Assembly: GCF_019263705.2 (NCBI RefSeq)
Contig: NZ_JADQDK010000001.1
Coordinates: 682,001 to 746,000, forward strand
DNA length: 64,000 bases
Direction: 5' to 3'
Source: Pseudonocardia abyssalis
GTDB taxonomy: Bacteria > Actinomycetota > Actinomycetes > Mycobacteriales > Pseudonocardiaceae
Part shown: positions 33,213 through 40,919 of the stretch, piece after piece
Layout: every line of letters begins with the position of its first letter
Numbering within the stretch: position 1 is the first letter of the stretch
The notes under the pieces: model-generated
Database searches by the model: none
Seen by the model: the letters and a program-made list of their open reading frames with translations, nothing else
What the model was told of the DNA's origin: nothing
Translations under genes and position numbers: made by a program

Positions 33213-34694
33213 TCAGCGTCCGCGGCGGTGGGCGAGCAGGTCGGCGGGGTCGATCCCGATGCCGAGCGAGGCGGCGAACCCGGCCGCCTGCGCACCGCGC
33301 AGTCGGCGCAGGCGCAGCTTGGACTGGCCGGCGCGTTGCTCGACGTCGGCGATCGCGGCGGGCAGGTCGTCGTGGTGCAGGACGGTGGTGGTGACGTAGA
33401 GGGTGAAGCGGCCGACTCCGGCGCCCTGGGCTTCCTCGCGGGCGGACTGCAAGGCGCGGTCGCGGTCGTCGCGTTCGCGTTGGGTCTCATCACGCCGGGT
33501 CCGTTCGGCCCAGGCGCGGCGGACCTGCCCGGAGGTGACCTCGTTCTCGACCTTCGCCGCGGCCTGCTCGGCGGGGTAGGGCTGATACAGCCACGTCGTG
33601 CGGCGCGGGAACGCGCCCGGCGCAAGCAGCGGAACCAGCACTCCGGATCCGACGGCCTGCCGCGGCGCCTCGCGCAGCGCCCAGGTGACCGATAGCCCGC
33701 CCTCGTGGCGGTAGGTCTCCCAGCGCTCGCGGGCGGCGACCGGTCCGGCGTCGCGCCAGTCGAGCACTGCATCGGACTGGTTGAGGTGGGGGCGGTGGTG
33801 CGGGTCGAACGCCGCGCGGATGCGGGTGGTCAGCCATCCGGTGGAGGCACGGCCGAGCACGGCCACACCGCAAGCAGCGAGCTGGTTCTCGATCGCGGGC
33901 AGCCGCCGGCTGACCTCGACCGCGGCGGCGAGCAGGTCGGCCGGGCGTGGGGTCGCGCGTGCGGGGTCGAGGCAGATCGCGACCCTGGCGTCGGCCTCGG
34001 CGGCGGTGGCCGGGGTGAGCTCGGCGAGCTCGGCCATGATCCGACGCGACAGGGCGGGTGCGGTCGGGTCGAGCGCCGAGGCGATGTGGTCGCGCACGGT
34101 GGCGCCGCCGGTCGGGGCGGTGTCGACGGTGACCGCGAGGTGCCGGATCAGCGGCAGGTACCCGAGGTCGGCGAGCAACGCGCCCCAGGCCGCGACCCAG
34201 GAGTCGGCGCGGTCGGGATCAGCGAGGTCGAGCCCGATCGGCGAGCAGCGCAGGACCGCGGTCAGCGTGCCGGTGCGGCGGTGCCACAAAAGCGCGTGCC
34301 GTCCACCCCGGCCGTCGTCGACATCGAGCGGGCGCAGGGGGGCGAGCACGCCGGGCAAATCCGTCCCGCGGGGGTGCTCGGTGAGGATCCCGCCCGACAG
34401 CTCGGTCCAGCCGGCGGCTCGGGCGCGGTGGAACCGGGCCCGGCGCACGACCACGTCGGTAAGGCTGACCCCGCCCACCCGGACCACGACCGCACCGATC
34501 ACCGCGACCGACAGACCCAGCAGCGGCAGCGTCGCGGACGGGAACGCCGACACCGCCAGCAGCGGCACGAGCACCGCGGCGAACAGCACGAGGGTCGCGG
34601 TCGTCGACAGCGACCCGATACCCCAGCCCCGCTCGGCGCGCCAGTTCCCGTAGAGGCGGGGCCCGTCATCAACGGCCCCCCGACCGATGCTCAT
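33213..34694 (-). CDS. SCO6880-family conjugation protein
   Basis: A 493-residue protein with two hydrophobic segments near residues 30-75, then a large soluble domain. Landmarks typical of the SCO6880 family are RLYGNWRAERGWGIGSLS at the N-terminus and AWVAAWGALLADLGYLPLI-like and WLTTRIRAAFDPHHRP segments. The C-terminal part (KVENEVTSGQVRRAWAERTRRDE, then FTLYVTTTVLHHDDLPAAI) resembles the VirB4 N-terminal domain. No P-loop is present, consistent with the motor being on the next gene. ATG 34694 follows the TrbL-like stop; ATGA overlap. Confidence 0.8.
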   Translation of the reverse strand: MSIGRGAVDDGPRLYGNWRAERGWGIGSLSTTATLVLFAAVLVPLLAVSAFPSATLPLLGLSVAVIGAVVVRVGGVSLTDVVVRRARFHRARAAGWTELSGGILTEHPRGTDLPGVLAPLRPLDVDDGRGGRHALLWHRRTGTLTAVLRCSPIGLDLADPDRADSWVAAWGALLADLGYLPLIRHLAVTVDTAPTGGATVRDHIASALDPTAPALSRRIMAELAELTPATAAEADARVAICLDPARATPRPADLLAAAVEVSRRLPAIENQLAACGVAVLGRASTGWLTTRIRAAFDPHHRPHLNQSDAVLDWRDAGPVAARERWETYRHEGGLSVTWALREAPRQAVGSGVLVPLLAPGAFPRRTTWLYQPYPAEQAAAKVENEVTSGQVRRAWAERTRRDETQRERDDRDRALQSAREEAQGAGVGRFTLYVTTTVLHHDDLPAAIADVEQRAGQSKLRLRRLRGAQAAGFAASLGIGIDPADLLAHRRGR

Positions 34695-35863
34695 CGTGGG
34701 TCACCGCCGCCGTCGCTGCCGCCGGTCATCCCTCCAGCGACGGTGCGCACGGCAGCTGCTCCGACCGTGCCGGCTGCCGCGACGCCCGCCGCCGCGACCC
34801 CGGCCGCGCCCACACCGGAACTGACTCCGCCGGCCGTGGGGGCTGCGCCGGTCGGCGTCATAGCGCCGCCGACGGGCGGGTACTGGCCAAAGGTGGCGTA
34901 GGACCCGGGGCCGTTCGCCTCCATCGCCGCGGCCCGGTCGACCGCGCCACGCCCATAGCCCTGCGTCATGGCCACGGCGCCGACCGCGCCCAAGAACCCG
35001 GACCCGCCACCGCCCCCGCCACCGATCTGCGTGCCGGACCAGGCGAAGAACTTCAGCAGCACCGGCATCGCGATCACCGCGAGCAGCAGCACCATGATCC
35101 CGGTGATCATCGTGCCGGTGCTGCCCGCGTCGGTGGCGCTCGGCGAGGACAGGTAGGAGAACCCGATGTAGTAGATGAACGCCGCCGCGGGCTTGTAGAC
35201 GACCATCGCGATCAGCCACACCAGGATCTTGTCCAACCAGCCCCGAGTCGACCGGGTCAACGACCCGGACGCGGCCAGCGGCAGCATCGCCGCCAGCACG
35301 AGCAGCCCGGCCTGGCGCATCGCCATGAGCACCCACTGCACCAGCGAGAGCACCGCGGCGATCAGCGACACCAGCAGGACCAGGAACACCGCGTCGCCCT
35401 CGCCGTTGACCAGGACGTCCTGCATCAGCAGTGCGAAGTTGCCTGCGGCGCCATCGAGTAGCTCGGTGGCCAACGCGTCGCCGGCGCGCAGCGCGATCTG
35501 CAACACGACCAGCCCCAGGGCTGAGACCACGGCGTAGCGGATGAGTCCGGTGGCGACCATGATCAGCGGTTCGCCCTTGCGGGAGAGGATGATCCGGATC
35601 GACTGCACCAGCACCGACCCGACCAGGATGATCAAGATCAGATCGCGGGTGGCACCCTGCGCAGCGGCCACGGCCGGGTTGAGCGGGTCGACGCTGTCGG
35701 TTTCCACCCACCACGCCGCCGACGACACCACCAGCTCGGCGGCGCCCTTGGCAACCTCCGTGACGATGCCCTGGAACGCCGAGCCGACGGCCTGCCCGGC
35801 CTGGCAGCCCAGATCGAACGTGCCACACTCGGGCCCTGGAGGCGGCTGCGCGAGCGCGGTCAT
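34691..35863 (-). CDS. TrbL/VirB6-like polytopic conjugation membrane protein
   Basis: A 390-residue protein with an N-terminal periplasmic segment containing two cysteines, about six to seven membrane helices between residues 60 and 275 and a glycine/alanine-rich tail that is probably cytoplasmic. The helix pattern matches TrbL/VirB6 proteins, which form the inner-membrane part of the type IV secretion channel. It overlaps the upstream lipoprotein gene and the downstream SCO6880 gene by ATGA. The glycine-rich tail (residues 280-390) includes tandem Ala-Ala-Gly-Val repeats. Confidence 0.8.
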   Translation of the reverse strand: MTALAQPPPGPECGTFDLGCQAGQAVGSAFQGIVTEVAKGAAELVVSSAAWWVETDSVDPLNPAVAAAQGATRDLILIILVGSVLVQSIRIILSRKGEPLIMVATGLIRYAVVSALGLVVLQIALRAGDALATELLDGAAGNFALLMQDVLVNGEGDAVFLVLLVSLIAAVLSLVQWVLMAMRQAGLLVLAAMLPLAASGSLTRSTRGWLDKILVWLIAMVVYKPAAAFIYYIGFSYLSSPSATDAGSTGTMITGIMVLLLAVIAMPVLLKFFAWSGTQIGGGGGGGSGFLGAVGAVAMTQGYGRGAVDRAAAMEANGPGSYATFGQYPPVGGAMTPTGAAPTAGGVSSGVGAAGVAAAGVAAAGTVGAAAVRTVAGGMTGGSDGGGDPR

Positions 35864-36456
35864 GACGTGGGCCCCAACAGGGCGTGTCCGGCCGTGTCGG
35901 GGTGCAGGATCGGGCGCGGGACGGGAACGCGCAGGCGCCAGTCGCCGTCGTCCCGGCGCAGCGCTGCGTCTACGCGTGAGTACCCGCCGCGATCGCGGGC
36001 CTGAGGTGTGTCGGCGAGCAGGGACACGACAACGTGGTCGCCCTGGCCGTCGCCGGCGATCACCCGGAAGAAGATCGCGGCCGGGATCAGATCCGTCCGC
36101 CCGGGCTGGTCCGGGACCGGTAGCGCGCTTGCGAACCGCGCCCGGGCGGTAGCGAGGTCACCCCAGCATTGGGCGTCGAGGGTCGCCTCGACGACGGCCG
36201 CGCCCGCGCTCGGGCCGATCCGGGGCCCGATGTGCGTCGCGGCGATCGCCGCGCCCACCTCGTCGTGGCTGAACTCGAACGCCCGCTCTTCGTCCTCTCC
36301 GGACGGACCGTGCCGCTGGGACGATGCGGCGGTGCCGCCGGGCACGGCTACGAGCACGACCCGGTCCGCCGCCACCTCGGTCGCCGGCGCCGCGCAGCTG
36401 ACCGACGCGGCGAGCACCGCGACTGCGCACACCGCCGGGGCCACAACGCGGCTCAT
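35860..36456 (-). CDS. Putative exported lipoprotein-like conjugation protein, 198 aa
   Basis: ATG 36456 overlaps the upstream stop (ATGA), which fixes the start. The N-terminus VVAPAVCAVAVLAASVSCAAPA is a signal segment with a cysteine in a lipobox-like but non-canonical SVSC context. The mature domain of ~170 residues resembles conjugal-transfer accessory lipoproteins with an NTF2/TcpC-like fold (AQCWGDLATARARFASAL ... GDGQGDHVVVSLLADTP ... DDGDWRLRVPVP). A TcpC/VirB8-type role as periplasmic adaptor of the channel is possible but not shown. It is the third gene of the conjugation operon. Confidence 0.6.
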   Translation of the reverse strand: MSRVVAPAVCAVAVLAASVSCAAPATEVAADRVVLVAVPGGTAASSQRHGPSGEDEERAFEFSHDEVGAAIAATHIGPRIGPSAGAAVVEATLDAQCWGDLATARARFASALPVPDQPGRTDLIPAAIFFRVIAGDGQGDHVVVSLLADTPQARDRGGYSRVDAALRRDDGDWRLRVPVPRPILHPDTAGHALLGPTS

Positions 36457-36722
36457 AGTTGGAACGCCCCGACCAGCAGCGCCGCGACCGAGGCGAGGGC
36501 GAGACCGCCGATCACCCATGCCGACCCGACGAGCCCTTCGTAGGCGGTGGCCGACCGGTTGCGGCGGCCGATGATCAGCATCAGGGCGCAGATCAGGATG
36601 CCGAGCACGCCGGCGACCAGCACGCCCCACTTGAGCCAACCGAGCAGGTCGCTCGCCAGGTCGGCGAAGCCCGGCGGGGCGACGGGGCCGGGGTCCGGAA
36701 CCGATGCACGAAACGTGATCAT
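36453..36722 (-). CDS. Small two-helix membrane protein, VirB2/pilin-size, 89 aa
   Basis: ATG 36722 has GGAAGG nearby. After a 28-residue lead, two hydrophobic helices (LKWGVLVAGVLGILICALMLIIG and VIGGLALASVAALLVGAF) are joined by a short basic loop. Size and topology match VirB2/TrbC-like pilins or similar small membrane subunits at the head of type IV secretion operons. No signal peptide of the normal type is seen. Overlaps on both sides by ATGA show full integration into the operon. Confidence 0.6.
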   Translation of the reverse strand: MITFRASVPDPGPVAPPGFADLASDLLGWLKWGVLVAGVLGILICALMLIIGRRNRSATAYEGLVGSAWVIGGLALASVAALLVGAFQL

Positions 36723-37294
36723 GGTGTCCTTCCGATCGTCGAAGCTGTTGTCGTGGTCCGGGGGGCCCGCCCGGGGACCGGGCGGGCCGTGGCCGGGGAA
36801 CGGCCGTCCATGGCGGCCCGGAGGTCCCGCAGGGCGTCGGCGTAGCGGCGCAACCGGCGGGGGAGCTCGGCAGGATGGGCAGCAAGCAGCCCCCGGACCT
36901 CGTCCAGCGGCGCGGCGAGCTCGGCCCAACGGCGGACGTAGGGCAGTACGACGACCGCGCAAGCGTGTGGTTCCAGCAGCCGCAGGCGTGTGGTCACCGG
37001 CCTGCTGGGGCCGCGCGCGTCCGCTGCCGTCACCGCGAGCACCGGCCGCTGTCCGGTCACCTGTGCGACCAGTTGGGCGGCGCGGCCGGCCCGGATCAGC
37101 GAGTCGCCGGTTGCCCGGCACACCAGTACGTCGACCGCTCGACCGACGAAGATGCCGCGGTCCGCCGCGCCGAGCGCGGTGGCGATCGTGGTCGCGCCGA
37201 CGCCGCCCGCTACGCCGGCGACGGTCAGCCGTCGTCTCCGTTCACGAACACCGACTCGTCCGTGCTCGGGGCGTTGATCTTCTGCCGTCGTCAC
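36719..37294 (-). CDS. ParA-like P-loop protein heading the conjugation operon
   Basis: About 191 residues from GTG 37294, which follows GGAGGGAGG. LTVAGVAGGVGATTIATALGA is a ParA/MinD-like Walker A with the lysine of GKT replaced (GATT). VDVLVCRATGDSLIRAG and ACAVVVLPYVRRWAEL are the later strands. The missing lysine suggests a nucleotide-sensing rather than hydrolysing protein, as in septum-site-determining-like proteins of actinobacterial conjugative elements. It is the first gene of the operon; the 11-bp repeat array lies about 155-195 bases upstream. A partition role is possible but no ParB partner is adjacent. Confidence 0.6.
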   Translation of the reverse strand: MTTAEDQRPEHGRVGVRERRRRLTVAGVAGGVGATTIATALGAADRGIFVGRAVDVLVCRATGDSLIRAGRAAQLVAQVTGQRPVLAVTAADARGPSRPVTTRLRLLEPHACAVVVLPYVRRWAELAAPLDEVRGLLAAHPAELPRRLRRYADALRDLRAAMDGRSPATARPVPGRAPRTTTTASTIGRTP

Positions 37295-37447
37295 CGGATG
37301 TGCCTCCCTCCGTTGCGTTGGGAGCATCCGGTCGTCGCGCTGCTGAGGCGTTGTTGGCGCGTGGCTCATGTTCAGGGCGTTCACGGCCACGGGCCGCCCA
37401 CCCAGCCCCGAGTTCGTCAGATGCGCCACCAGCCGGAGGCCGCCACT

Positions 37448-37487
37448 GACCACGGCTCGACCACGGCTCGACCACGCCCTGACCACG
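37448..37487. promoter_or_regulatory. Four perfect GACCACG repeats, 11-bp period, between divergent operons
   Basis: GACCACG starts at 37448, 37459, 37470 and 37481, with no mismatch in the heptamer and an exact 11-bp period. The 266-base gap (37295-37560) separates the leftward conjugation operon from the rightward gene at 37561, so the array could control either or both. It is the cleanest of the five arrays in the window. Confidence 0.7.
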
Positions 37488-37560
37488 CAGTCGCCCACCC
37501 AGCGACAGATCCTCAGGGTGCGCTGACGACAACGGCTCGAGGCGGCTGCGGGTGAGGGAC

Positions 37561-38088
37561 ATGGCCTGGGTGCACGACACCGGATACGCGCCGGCCTATG
37601 AGCACACCGGCTACCCCGTGTCCATCCTGCTCGACGGCACCGAGACCGCAAGCAGTTCGGCACGTACCGCAGCCGAGGCCATCGGCTGGCGCTCGGCGTG
37701 CGACTGCGGCTGGCGTGGAATGCAGTTCTATCCGCGAAGCGAATGGCCCAGCGCGAGCGGCATCGCCTCGGACGACGTCGACGGCTGGGAATCTGGCACC
37801 GCCACCTTCGCCGAGTGGCAACGCCACCTCGCCCGCGCCCTGCCCGAGCTCGCGGTGCACGACCTGGCCAGGCAGCTCGCCGAAATCGAGGAACGCCTCC
37901 AGGCCGCTGTCCACGCCGCTCGGTTCGCCGGACTGTCCTGGTCGCGTCTCCGCGCGGTCACGAGTCGGGCGACGGCCGGCTCCGTCCGGCTGCGCGGGAT
38001 GGCCGACGAGCAGGCCCGCGTGACTTCGCGGAGCGGGCGCCTCGATCTTGCTCCGCAAGCTGGGCTTGGCGGTCCCTCGCCAAGCTAG
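37561..38088 (+). CDS. Hypothetical protein with CDCGW motif, 175 aa
   Basis: ATG 37561 follows GTGAGGGAC; GTG 37552 is a possible upstream start. The N-terminal half is beta-rich and contains SACDCGWRGMQFYP, a short cysteine pair found in small actinobacterial proteins that accompany mobile elements. The middle has ATFAEWQRHLARALPE and a long helix (AVHDLARQLAEIEERLQAAVH). A helix-turn-helix-like tail (LSWSRLRAVTSRATAG) follows, then a low-complexity end. Function unknown. It is divergent from the conjugation operon and lies 74 bases after the GACCACG array, so it could be a regulator controlled by, or acting on, that array. Confidence 0.6.
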   Translation: MAWVHDTGYAPAYEHTGYPVSILLDGTETASSSARTAAEAIGWRSACDCGWRGMQFYPRSEWPSASGIASDDVDGWESGTATFAEWQRHLARALPELAVHDLARQLAEIEERLQAAVHAARFAGLSWSRLRAVTSRATAGSVRLRGMADEQARVTSRSGRLDLAPQAGLGGPSPS

Positions 38089-38547
38089 CTCGGATAGGTC
38101 GCCTCGACCGCGGTCTGGATTGATCCGGTGGCCAGGCCCTCCGCCGTGCGCAGTGTCGGAGACGGGTGCGTCCCTGGAGTAGTAGGGGTCCCGTGGGGCG
38201 ACGTGCTGAATCGGTGGGCCGGTCGTGCCGTCCGGCTGGAGGATCGGTGAGTCAGTGACCAGCTCGGACCTCCGCTGGTGATCGTTGCACCCAACGCGCC
38301 TGACCCCGGAGGTCAGTCCGGATGCCGCTTCGATGCTGTTGTTGCCGATCCCACGGAGGTCTGGTGACACGCGTCGGTGGCCAGCTGCCGGCTGCGGCCA
38401 CGCGGCGACCACGCCACAGCCACGGCCTTCCGCGCGGCCAGTCGACTCCGGTCACCCAGCGCAGTCGGCCCCACGACTGGTCCCGCATCGCACCTCGTCA
38501 TGCCGTGTTGATCTCCGGTGTGGCACATCCGTGGCACACGAGAACGA
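38089..38547. other. Border region between mobile element and glnA; no gene
   Basis: No coding frame here has a start signal or coding character on either strand. It contains a three-unit version of the 11-bp repeat (38396-38424) and a short GTGGCACA direct duplication near 38519-38538. If the element is integrated, one of its ends probably lies in this stretch, but I see no tRNA gene, integrase or obvious attachment duplication. Confidence 0.4.
38396..38424 (+). promoter_or_regulatory. Three-unit 11-bp-phased repeat near the element border
   Basis: GGCCACG (38396), GACCACG (38407) and AGCCACG (38418) start exactly 11 bp apart; CCACG is invariant. No gene starts nearby in the matching direction, so this copy may be a decoy, a relic, or serve a DNA-level role. 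Confidence 0.45.
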
Positions 38548-38607
38548 AAAACGGTGGTTGACGATGGCAGACGCCGAAAGGCATCTGCGCAGGTCAACCA
38601 CCGTTTT
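38548..38607 (-). terminator. glnA terminator with nested hairpins
   Basis: A perfect 15-bp stem pairs AAAACGGTGGTTGAC (38548-38562) with 38593-38607. Inside lies a second hairpin, GCAGA (38567) to TCTGC (38588) with one mismatch, then GCC, a GAAA tetraloop and GGC. On the minus strand the structure ends in a run of five T (38551-38547), 35 bases after the glnA stop. This is an intrinsic terminator by structure, and because it is symmetric it may also block transcription arriving from the element side. Confidence 0.85.
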
Positions 38608-38641
38608 CGGGTCCGCTCAGCAGGTCAGGAAACCGCTGGAA

Positions 38642-40066
38642 TCAGACGTCGTAGTACAGGGCGAACTCGTAGGGGTGCGGACGCAGGCGGAGCGGGGTGA
38701 TCTCCGTGTCGCGCTTGTAGTTGATCCACGTCTCGATCAGGTCGGGGGTGAAGACGCCACCCTCGAGCAGGTAGTCGTGGTCGACCTCGAGCCGGTCGAG
38801 CACCGCGTCGAGGCTCGTGGGGACCTGGGCGATGTCCTTGGCCTCCTCGGGCGGGAGCTCGTAGAGGTCCTTGTCGACGGGGGCCGCCGGCTCGATCTTG
38901 TTCTTGATGCCGTCCATGCCGGCCATCATCATCGCCGAGAACGCCAGGTACGGGTTGCCCGACGAGTCGGGGCAGCGGAACTCCAGGCGCTTGGCCTTGG
39001 GGTTGTTGCCCGTCAGCGGGATGCGGATGCAGGCGGAGCGGTTGCGCGCGGAGTACACCAGGTTGACCGGCGCCTCGAAGCCCGGCACGAGCCGGTGGAA
39101 CGAGTTGACGGTCGGGTTGGTGAACGCCAGCAGGCTCGGCGCGTGGTGCAGCAGGCCGCCGATGTAGTAGCGGGCCATGTCGGACAGGCCGCCGTAGCCG
39201 GACTCGTCGTGGAACAGCGGCGCGCCGTCCTTCCACAGCGACTGGTGGGCATGCATGCCCGAGCCGTTGTCGCCGAAGATGGGCTTCGGCATGAAGGTGA
39301 CGGTCTTGCCCGCGTGCCAGGCCGTGTTCTTGATGATGTACTTGAACAGCATCACGTCGTCGGCTGAGTGCAGCAGCGTGTTGAACTTGTAGTTGATCTC
39401 CGCCTGGCCCGCGGTGCCCACCTCGTGGTGGCCGCGCTCGAGCACGAAGCCCGCGTTGATCAGGTTGGTGGCCATGTCGTCGCGCAGGTCGGCGTAGTGG
39501 TCGACCGGCGGGACGGGGAAGTAGCCGCCCTTGAAGGGGACCTTGTAACCGAGGTTGCCGCCGACCTCGTCGCGGCCGGTGTTCCACCAGCCCTCGATCG
39601 AGTCGATGTGGTGGTACTGCTGGTGCGGGTCGGACCCGAACTTGACGGAGTCGAAGATGTAGAACTCCGCCTCGGCACCGAAGAAGCAGGTGTCGGCGAC
39701 GCCGGACGCGGCCAGGTACTCCTCGGCCTTGCGGGCGACGTTGCGCGGGTCACGGCTGTAGGGCTCGCCGGTGATCGGGTCGTGCACGAAGAAGTTCATG
39801 TTGAGCGTCTTGTGCTTGCGGAACGGGTCGAGGCGGGCCGTCGCCGGGTCCGGGAACAACGCCATGTCGGACTCGTTGATGGCCTGGAAGCCGCGCACGG
39901 AGGACCCGTCGAAGGCGATGCCGCCGTCGATGAAATCCTGGTCGAAGGCGGTGGCGGGCACGGTGAGGTGCTGCATCACGCCGGGAAGGTCGCAGAAGCG
40001 GATGTCGACGTACTCGACCTTCTCGTCACTGATGAACTTCAGGACCTCTTCGGAGTTGCTGAACAC
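38642..40066 (-). CDS. glnA: Glutamine synthetase, type I
   Basis: A 474-residue class I glutamine synthetase: glutamate + NH3 + ATP to glutamine, the main ammonium assimilation step, forming a cytoplasmic dodecamer. Visible landmarks are [17 protein letters not shown] near the N-terminus, the metal ligands in [12 protein letters not shown], the ATP-site segment [16 protein letters not shown], and NRSACIRIP. The adenylylation-site tyrosine is in [12 protein letters not shown], upstream of [16 protein letters not shown]. Length is typical. GTG 40066 is the start, with AAGGAG about ten bases upstream. A complete GlnR-type operator precedes it and an intrinsic terminator follows. This is a conserved chromosomal gene, not part of the mobile element. 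Confidence 0.98.
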   Translation of the reverse strand: MFSNSEEVLKFISDEKVEYVDIRFCDLPGVMQHLTVPATAFDQDFIDGGIAFDGSSVRGFQAINESDMALFPDPATARLDPFRKHKTLNMNFFVHDPITGEPYSRDPRNVARKAEEYLAASGVADTCFFGAEAEFYIFDSVKFGSDPHQQYHHIDSIEGWWNTGRDEVGGNLGYKVPFKGGYFPVPPVDHYADLRDDMATNLINAGFVLERGHHEVGTAGQAEINYKFNTLLHSADDVMLFKYIIKNTAWHAGKTVTFMPKPIFGDNGSGMHAHQSLWKDGAPLFHDESGYGGLSDMARYYIGGLLHHAPSLLAFTNPTVNSFHRLVPGFEAPVNLVYSARNRSACIRIPLTGNNPKAKRLEFRCPDSSGNPYLAFSAMMMAGMDGIKNKIEPAAPVDKDLYELPPEEAKDIAQVPTSLDAVLDRLEVDHDYLLEGGVFTPDLIETWINYKRDTEITPLRLRPHPYEFALYYDV

Positions 40067-40104
40067 CCTTGGTGACTCCTTCGAACGGTTCTCGGGTTGC
40101 GGCG

Positions 40105-40110
40105 ACGCTA
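40105..40110 (-). promoter_or_regulatory. Putative glnA -10 element
   Basis: On the minus strand TAGCGT (40110 to 40105) fits TAnnnT and lies just downstream of the GlnR box, about 39 bases before the glnA start codon. Pattern match only. Confidence 0.45.
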
Positions 40111-40120
40111 GGACGACGGT

Positions 40121-40158
40121 GTTGCCCAGCGGTCACTCGCTCGTTTCACAGAGGTTAA
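40121..40158 (-). promoter_or_regulatory. GlnR operator upstream of glnA
   Basis: Read on the minus strand from 40158: TTAAC, six bases, GAAAC, six bases, GTGAC, six bases, GCAAC. This matches the actinomycete GlnR box (gTnAC-n6-GaAAC-n6-gTnAC-n6-GaAAC) with all three six-base spacers exact and both a- and b-sites represented. It lies 55-92 bases before the glnA start. GlnR activates or represses nitrogen genes through this site in Streptomyces and Mycobacterium; the effect here would be expected to be similar. Confidence 0.8.
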
Positions 40159-40195
40159 CGGGACCAACCGTCGCTCGGGTCACATCCACCTCGCC

Positions 40196-40201
40196 TAGGC
40201 T
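40196..40201 (+). promoter_or_regulatory. -10 element of RDD gene, leaderless transcript
   Basis: TAGGCT (TAnnnT) ends six bases before ATG 40208, placing the transcription start at or next to the start codon. No ribosome-binding site is present, which agrees with leaderless translation. Confidence 0.55.
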
Positions 40202-40207
40202 GGTGAC

Positions 40208-40663
40208 ATGCCCCGATGGATCGACACCTGGCTCCCCGGCTCGTCGCCCACGACGCCCGCGGGGGACCACCCGGGGGAGCGGTACGGGCTGCCTGCCGAG
40301 GGGGCCAACGCCGTCGCCGGGTTCGGCCGCAGGCTCGCCGCGCTCACCGTCGACTGGCTGCTCGGCTACGGGGTCACCGCGCTGTTCCTCGGCGCCGAGG
40401 TGACGTCGTCGCCGTTCACGGTGCTGGCGATCTGGTTCGTGCTCACGGCCGTGCCGGTCGCGGTGTTCGGCGCGAGCGCGGGCATGACGGCACTCGGGAT
40501 CCGGGTGGCGTCGATCGGGTCCGAGCCGGTCGTCGGGGTGCCGCGGGCGGTGCTGCGTACGGCGCTGATCGCGCTGGTGCTGCCGCCCCTGATGCGCGAC
40601 GCCGACGGCCGCGGCTGGCACGACCGCGCGGCCCGCACGATCGTCGTCCGGACCCGTGCTTGA
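40208..40663 (+). CDS. RDD family membrane protein
   Basis: A 151-residue protein. The RDD domain is recognisable from AVAGFGRRLAALTVDWLLGYGVTAL with conserved Arg and Asp, two further membrane segments (FTVLAIWFVLTAVPVAVFG and RAVLRTALIALVLPPLM), and the terminal GRGWHDRAARTIVV motif with a conserved Asp. The role is unknown; RDD proteins next to glnA are conserved in Actinobacteria. TAGGCT at 40196-40201 lies six bases before the ATG, so the transcript is probably leaderless. It is divergent from glnA. Confidence 0.85.
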   Translation: MPRWIDTWLPGSSPTTPAGDHPGERYGLPAEGANAVAGFGRRLAALTVDWLLGYGVTALFLGAEVTSSPFTVLAIWFVLTAVPVAVFGASAGMTALGIRVASIGSEPVVGVPRAVLRTALIALVLPPLMRDADGRGWHDRAARTIVVRTRA

Positions 40664-40664
40664 C

Positions 40665-40695
40665 CCTCCCCGTGGGGGAGGCCCGAGCGTTCGGG
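40665..40695 (+). terminator. Two consecutive hairpins after the RDD gene
   Basis: CCTCCCC (40665-40671) pairs with GGGGAGG (40675-40681), immediately followed by CCCGA (40682-40686) pairing with TCGGG (40691-40695). There is no T run, as is common for actinobacterial terminators. It begins two bases after the RDD stop codon. Confidence 0.65.
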
Positions 40696-40919
40696 TCGTG
40701 GACATCTCACCGACATCCTGATGGAAGGCACCTACGCCCAGGACGGCGACCCGCTGCGCTTCGACCTCGACGCCCCGCACGCCTGGCACCGGACCCTCGC
40801 CGTCCCCGCCCCGGAGGGCCGCACCGTCGAGGCGGTCTCGACGGCCTCGGCGCGTTCCGGGGCGCCGGTGGAGCTGCGTGCTGCTGTGGCGCAGCGGGTG
40901 GCGGAACCCGTGCACCCCG

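Noticed and set aside
36719..37294. ParA partition protein with the upstream 11-bp array as its centromere
   Set aside because: The P-loop lysine is missing, no ParB partner is adjacent and the same array occurs at four other operons. Regulation is the more economical reading, though partition cannot be excluded.
37448..37487. CRISPR-like array
   Set aside because: The repeats are 7 bases with 4-base gaps and no unique spacers, and no cas genes are present. The 11-bp phasing points to protein binding.
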